Source: a candidate division LCP-89 bacterium (GTDB taxonomy: Bacteria; Electryoneota; B3-LCP). From it: a DNA stretch of 13,839 nucleotides. The notes under the pieces were generated by a model, which saw only the letters and a list, made by a program, of their open reading frames with translations, did no database searches and was not told the DNA's origin. Where the stretch lies: positions 1 through 13,839 of the forward strand of contig JALGZU010000032.1 of assembly GCA_025774735.1 (NCBI GenBank), given 5' to 3'. The translations under genes and the position numbers were made by a program. The stretch's first letter is position 1. Each line of letters begins with the position of its first letter. Shown one piece after another: positions 9,992-13,839 of this stretch.

Positions 9992-11296
9992 ATGTCGTGC
10001 CCAGCTTATCTTTCTATATCTCTTTCCTCACCTGCTATGATTGAATACACCCCTCTGATATTGCTCAAGAATTCTTCCGTCGCGCGGCGCATGCTGATCT
10101 TCCTCGCCCTGAGCGGAGTTGTTTTCAGTATGATGCAGTTCGGGGAAGTTATTGCCAGGAAATCACTGGGCGCTTCCACGTTCGAAGTGACCCTCCTCAC
10201 CATGGTGATGCCGGTAACCCTGCTGACTTCGATCTGGTGGGGAAGGCTGCTGATCGGGCGGGATCAGCGCGCCGTTCTGTGGCTCAGCGCGGTCCTGGGA
10301 ACGGCTGCTCTGGCGAGCGGATTATGGCTGGAAAGCGTGAAGCACCTTTTTTTGATTTTTATCGTTCTTTTCCTGACCTTGGCTCTGCAGGGAACGGCTC
10401 GCAACCGCGTCTTTCAGCAGTACATCGCGTCCAATGAAACCGGGGGATTCTTCGGAGTGGCACAGGGGCTGCGCATGGCTTTCGCCGCCATCCTTGCGGC
10501 GGCGGGCGGGTGGTGGATGGACCGGGTGACAGAGGGTTGGAAACCGCTGTTTCTACTGGTAGCTCTGGTGGGATTCATCTCTGTAGCCGCCATGGCTTCC
10601 ATCCGGACCGGACAAGGGAGTACCGATTCGATCCAGGAGTGCGAAAACTGGCTCACTGGACCCTGGCGCAACGTCATCCGTTTACTCAAGCGACGACCCG
10701 ATTTCTTGCGTTTCGAGGCGGCCTTTATGGTTTACGGAATCGCCTTCATGATGACTCTGCCGGTGGTGCCTATATTTCTGGTCGACGATCTCGAATTGAG
10801 TTACGCCACCATCGGACTGGCGAAAGGGGCTATCTTCTCCCTCGTCATGATCATCACCGTTCCCCTGTTTGGGCGCCTCTTCGACCGCTCGACCCCGCAT
10901 CGGCTGGCCGTCGCCATGTTCGCCCTCCTGTCGCTTTACCCAGCGACGCTGTTGCTGGCAAAATACTCCGCCCACACGCTGCGCATGGTAATGCTCTACC
11001 TCGCCTTCGCGATTTTCGGCGTTGCCATGAGCGGGGTGATGCTGATCTGGAATCTGGCTTCCATGCGCTTTTCCGGTCAGCAGGAGGATGCGGGCTTGTA
11101 CCAATCGGTGCACCTTGCCGCAACGGGCGTTCGAGGGCTGTTCGCACCTTTAATCGGTTATCTTGTAATGCAGTCACTGGGTATGAGCACGGCACTTCTG
11201 GCAACGTCAGGGTTGTGGCTGGTGGCAGCTGCAGCGATGATAATTGCCCGGACGGTGGACCGCAAGACGGGAGCTATCCGGTCTCTGAGAGCTTGA
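9992..11296 (+). CDS. Major facilitator superfamily (MFS) transporter
   Basis: The 434-residue product is strongly hydrophobic, with about 12 predicted helices in two halves separated by a basic, hydrophilic loop (about 203-240). Motif-A-like signatures occur after helix 2 (W-G-R-L-L-I-G-R-D, 83-91) and after helix 8 (G-R-L-F-D-R, 294-299). It should be an inner-membrane secondary transporter; the substrate cannot be read from the sequence. The start is uncertain. ATG 9992 has only a weak GAAAAG directly before it and an AGAGGA 17 nt away. A second in-frame ATG at 10037 would remove 15 poorly conserved-looking residues. It is separated from the kinase/FapA pair by 171 bp and is probably an independent unit. 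Confidence 0.85.
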   Translation: MSCPAYLSISLSSPAMIEYTPLILLKNSSVARRMLIFLALSGVVFSMMQFGEVIARKSLGASTFEVTLLTMVMPVTLLTSIWWGRLLIGRDQRAVLWLSAVLGTAALASGLWLESVKHLFLIFIVLFLTLALQGTARNRVFQQYIASNETGGFFGVAQGLRMAFAAILAAAGGWWMDRVTEGWKPLFLLVALVGFISVAAMASIRTGQGSTDSIQECENWLTGPWRNVIRLLKRRPDFLRFEAAFMVYGIAFMMTLPVVPIFLVDDLELSYATIGLAKGAIFSLVMIITVPLFGRLFDRSTPHRLAVAMFALLSLYPATLLLAKYSAHTLRMVMLYLAFAIFGVAMSGVMLIWNLASMRFSGQQEDAGLYQSVHLAATGVRGLFAPLIGYLVMQSLGMSTALLATSGLWLVAAAAMIIARTVDRKTGAIRSLRA

Positions 11297-11350
11297 GTTC
11301 TGCAGCTTGAGTAGCTCATCGTGACCGTTCAATTCAAGAGTAGATTTTTA

Positions 11351-11379
11351 TTGACTTTTTGAAAACAATGGCATACATT
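11351..11379 (+). promoter_or_regulatory. Sigma-70 type promoter of the SDR gene
   Basis: TTGACT (11351-11356), a 17-bp spacer and TACATT (11374-11379) form a good -35/-10 pair. The predicted start is near 11386, giving a leader of about 79 nt before the ATG at 11465. Confidence 0.65.
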
Positions 11380-11412
11380 CAGGGTGAGAGCCTGTAACGT
11401 TTTCCCAAACTT

Positions 11413-11447
11413 CAGGGTATGTGGTGAAATCCCTGTTCACATGGGAT
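11413..11447 (+). repeat. Overlapping inverted repeats in the SDR leader
   Basis: Three alternative stems share bases: CAGGG (11413-11417) with CCCTG (11431-11435), GTGAA (11424-11428) with TTCAC (11436-11440), and ATCCC (11429-11433) with GGGAT (11443-11447). They cannot all form together. All arms are only 5 bp, so this may be chance; I recognise no known riboswitch. Confidence 0.25.
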
Positions 11448-11464
11448 AAGCTGGCTGCCGTTTC

Positions 11465-12346
11465 ATGAAGGTGTTCGTCACGGGGGGAACCGGTTTCGTG
11501 GGGCGTCGGATCGTGTCCGAGTTGCTGCGCCGGGAACACCAGGCGGTTCTGCTGGTGCGCAAGGCGGACCCTCTCGCCGGCGTCGAAGGGATCATCGGTG
11601 ACGTAACCCTGGCGGATTCGATCAGAATAAGTGACCTGACGGACTGCCGTGCAGCTATTCATCTTGTAGGGGTCATCCGGGAGTTTCCGGCCAGGGGCAT
11701 CACCTTCGACCGTCTGCACGTCGATGCCACCCGTAACGTCCTCGAGGCCTGCCGTCAGGCCGGCATCCGGCGCTATATCCACATGAGCGCCATGGGCGCC
11801 AACGAGATTTCAAAGGCCGCCTACCACCGCACCAAAGCCCATGCCGAGGAGCTGGTGCGCAGCTCCAATCTCGACTGGACCATCATCCGCCCGTCCCTGA
11901 TCCTGGGAAGGAGCGGTGAATTTACTCGCATGATCCGTAAAATGGTGCGTAGGCGCATCGTGCCGCTGATCGGGCGCGGATCGTCGTGCGTTGCTCCCGT
12001 TGCTGTTTCCACCGTTGCACAGGCTTTTGTCTCAACGTTGGAGAATGAGAACGCCGTGGGCCGGATCTACGACCTCTGCGGGGAGGCCATGACCTACCGC
12101 CAGATGATGAAGGCGCTGGCCCGCGAGATGGGAAAACGAGTCCTCTTCGTCAGAGTACCCGAAAAACTGGTGTGCGCTTACGCTACTCTTCTCGACCGCT
12201 ACCCTTCCTTCCCAATAACCCGCGAACAGATCGTCATGATGAAGGAGGCATCCGCCCCGGTGGATTATTCCGTCTATGATGAATTGGGTTTGGAGTTCAA
12301 GGAGGTGAAGGAGGTGATGAGGGAGGCGATTCAGGAAGATGGTTAA
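11465..12346 (+). CDS. Atypical short-chain dehydrogenase/NAD(P)-binding protein, NDUFA9-like
   Basis: The 293-residue protein opens with the Rossmann nucleotide motif T-G-G-T-G-F-V-G (6-13), followed by a basic residue pair that often goes with NADP(H) or NAD(H). A complete Y120-x3-K124 pair follows H-M-S-A-M-G, and I-R-P-S (141-144) is the usual post-catalytic strand. This pattern, with the length, fits the atypical SDR group that includes the NDUFA9-type complex I accessory subunit and bacterial relatives annotated as NAD-dependent epimerase or nucleoside-diphosphate-sugar epimerase. The substrate is unknown and the protein may use the nucleotide mainly for binding. The ATG at 11465 lacks a strong ribosome site but the Rossmann motif begins at residue 6, so no other start is plausible. 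It is probably a single-gene unit with its own promoter, convergent with the gamma-glutamyltranspeptidase gene. Confidence 0.85.
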   Translation: MKVFVTGGTGFVGRRIVSELLRREHQAVLLVRKADPLAGVEGIIGDVTLADSIRISDLTDCRAAIHLVGVIREFPARGITFDRLHVDATRNVLEACRQAGIRRYIHMSAMGANEISKAAYHRTKAHAEELVRSSNLDWTIIRPSLILGRSGEFTRMIRKMVRRRIVPLIGRGSSCVAPVAVSTVAQAFVSTLENENAVGRIYDLCGEAMTYRQMMKALAREMGKRVLFVRVPEKLVCAYATLLDRYPSFPITREQIVMMKEASAPVDYSVYDELGLEFKEVKEVMREAIQEDG

Positions 12347-12414
12347 GGGTATCGTATATTTATAGTAAGATTACGTCACTCATCTTCTTCTATTGGATAA
12401 TCCGATCGGTTTTG

Positions 12415-13839
12415 TCAATACCCCGCCGCTCCCCCTTCGACCCGCGAATCCGTCCCGCCGTAGATCAAACCGCTCTCCAGATCGATCAGAATCGCTTCCG
12501 CCGCCGACCAGGTGCCGCCCACCATGACGTCGTGCCCCCGGATGATTAAATTCTCGATGACGTCGTAAGGAATACCGCTCTCCAGGTAAATCCGGTCCGG
12601 CAGCCACTGGTGATGGATGCGCGGCGCGTCCACCGCCCCCTGGATGTTCATCCCGTGGTCAATGACGTTCAACATGACTTGCAGTACGGTGGTGATGATG
12701 CGCGGTCCGCCCGGCGATCCTGCGACCATGAAGGGTGCCCCCTCGAAAAAGACCAGTGTGGGCGTCATAGAAGAGAGGGGCCGCTTGCCCGCTTCGATGG
12801 CGTTCGCTTCCGCCCCCACCAGCCCGAAGTAGTTGGCCACACCGGGGCGGGCGGAGAAATCATCCATTTCATTGTTCAGGAAAATCCCCGTGCCCGGGAT
12901 GACGTACCCCGATCCGAAGCCGGTGTTGTTCGTCGCCGTCATAGCCACCATGTTGCCCCATTGGTCGATGACGGAGAAATGGGTGGTCTGCTTACCGGCG
13001 GGAAAGATGTCATCGTTCTGGCCATACGGGTAGGGATTCCCCGCGCCGCTCACCTCTCTCGCCCTGAACCTGGAAATGCCCCAGCTCAGGCTATCGGCGT
13101 AGTCTTTGCTGACCAGGCCGGCGACGGGCACCTCAACGAAATCGGGATCGCCCATAAAGACGGCTCTGTCGGCGAAAGCCCTTTTCATCGCCTCGGCCAT
13201 CAGGTGGATCGTCTCGGAGGAATTGTGGCCGAGGTAAGCCAGGTCGTACCGTTCCAGCATGTTCAGCATCTGGATCAAGTGAACTCCGCCCGAACTCGGC
13301 GGTGGCATGGAATAGACGCTGTATCCCCGGTAGGTCCCCATCACTGGTTCCCGGATAGCGACGTTGTACTCTTCTAAATCCTTAGCGGTAATCAAGCCCT
13401 TGTCCCTCCGCATCGCCTGGGTGATGATATGGGCGATAGTCCCTTCGTAAAAGGCGGAATCGCCCTCCTCTGCGAGAATCCTGTACGTCCTCGCCAGATC
13501 GTGCTGGATGAGGTGTTCGCCCAGGCCCAGTAGTGTGCTGTCGGGGTGGAAGAGGATCTCGAAAGTCGATTCGAACCGAATCAGTTTGTCGCGGTGGAAG
13601 TCGAGAACCCTGACGTAAGTCTGCGACAGTTCAAACCCCGTGTCGGCCAGGGCGATGGAGGGCTCCAGCACTTGCCCGAGACTCATGGTGCCGTAGTTAT
13701 CAAGCAGATGTGTCAGAGCTTTCAAATGACCCGGAGTCGCGGCTGCCAGCACGCCGACTGTGGAGAGTTCCGGGATCATCTCTCCCGTGCGCTTGTCGAT
13801 ATACATATCCGGCCGGGCGTTTCCGGGCGCTTTCTCGCG
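12415..13839 (-). CDS. ggt: Gamma-glutamyltranspeptidase precursor, 5' end cut by window edge
   Basis: The frame is open to the right edge: before the internal ATG at 13806 it reads R-E-K-A-P, the family's substrate-carboxylate-binding Arg region (R114 of the E. coli enzyme). About 110 N-terminal residues, including any signal peptide, therefore lie outside. The autocleavage site is Q|T-T-H-F-S, with the nucleophile Thr at 12987-12985. The C-terminal small subunit from there is 190 residues, as in E. coli. Other active-site elements are present: T-A-T-N-N, N-N-E-M-D-D-F, S-S-M-T-P and G-S-P-G-G. The enzyme cleaves or transfers the gamma-glutamyl group of glutathione and related peptides, normally in the periplasm. 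Nothing looks broken. It converges with the SDR gene across 68 bp without a clear terminator. Confidence 0.95.
   Translation of the reverse strand, partial: REKAPGNARPDMYIDKRTGEMIPELSTVGVLAAATPGHLKALTHLLDNYGTMSLGQVLEPSIALADTGFELSQTYVRVLDFHRDKLIRFESTFEILFHPDSTLLGLGEHLIQHDLARTYRILAEEGDSAFYEGTIAHIITQAMRRDKGLITAKDLEEYNVAIREPVMGTYRGYSVYSMPPPSSGGVHLIQMLNMLERYDLAYLGHNSSETIHLMAEAMKRAFADRAVFMGDPDFVEVPVAGLVSKDYADSLSWGISRFRAREVSGAGNPYPYGQNDDIFPAGKQTTHFSVIDQWGNMVAMTATNNTGFGSGYVIPGTGIFLNNEMDDFSARPGVANYFGLVGAEANAIEAGKRPLSSMTPTLVFFEGAPFMVAGSPGGPRIITTVLQVMLNVIDHGMNIQGAVDAPRIHHQWLPDRIYLESGIPYDVIENLIIRGHDVMVGGTWSAAEAILIDLESGLIYGGTDSRVEGGAAGY

Noticed and set aside
10510..11310. 266-residue open frame in another plus-strand frame
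   Set aside because: It overlaps the MFS transporter out of frame, is Arg/His-rich without motifs, and is a typical shadow frame.
11290..11313. Direct repeat of AGCTTGAGT, two copies 15 bp apart, at the end of the MFS gene
   Set aside because: Only two 9-bp copies, one overlapping the stop codon; no sign of a mobile element or array.
12402..12409. Perfect palindrome CCGATCGG between the converging SDR and gamma-glutamyltranspeptidase genes
   Set aside because: It is too short to be a terminator, has no loop, and is expected by chance at this length.
12610..13377. 255-residue open frame on the plus strand
   Set aside because: It is antisense to the gamma-glutamyltranspeptidase gene, has low complexity rich in His/Arg/Asp, and shows no motif.

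Overview
The window reads as chromosomal DNA of a Gram-negative, probably anaerobic or facultatively anaerobic bacterium with a moderate G+C content. Sigma-54 control, a DsrMK-like membrane electron-transfer pair, a large hybrid kinase and a DUF342 (FapA-like) protein suggest Desulfobacterota or one of the FCB/candidate phyla. The sequence alone does not settle the lineage. No rRNA, tRNA, CRISPR array, insertion sequence or phage gene was seen.

Left block (1-4412, all minus strand). A sigma-54 enhancer-binding regulator (2676-4412) has an unusual domain order: an arsenate reductase/low-molecular-weight phosphatase (ArsC/LMW-PTP) domain, then a Cys-rich PAS, an AAA+ domain and a Fis-type HTH. 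It sits upstream of a four-gene operon: a 75-aa protein of unknown function, a degenerate macro domain, a NarI/DsrM-like membrane cytochrome b, and a DsrK/HdrD-like iron-sulfur protein cut by the left edge. An excellent -24/-12 (sigma-54) promoter lies at 2357-2372, 14 nt upstream of the predicted transcript's first ATG. A cluster of palindromic half-sites at 2632-2681, about 260 bp further upstream, is a good candidate for the regulator's enhancer. The sequence therefore supports a complete circuit: redox/oxyanion-sensing phosphatase-fold regulator, sigma-54 promoter, membrane electron-transfer module. I consider this the most interesting part of the window.

Middle block (4883-9820, plus strand, divergent from the regulator). 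A hybrid histidine kinase (PAS, HisKA, HATPase, two receivers, HPt) is followed after 27 nt by a DUF342/FapA-like protein, so the two probably form an operon. The kinase PAS carries the same Cys spacing as the regulator PAS. A weaker sigma-54-like site precedes the kinase gene, which may link the two blocks.

Right block (9992-13839). These look like unrelated housekeeping or accessory genes: an MFS transporter, an NAD(P)-binding atypical SDR (NDUFA9-like) behind a good sigma-70 promoter, and, convergent to it, a gamma-glutamyltranspeptidase whose 5' end runs off the right edge.
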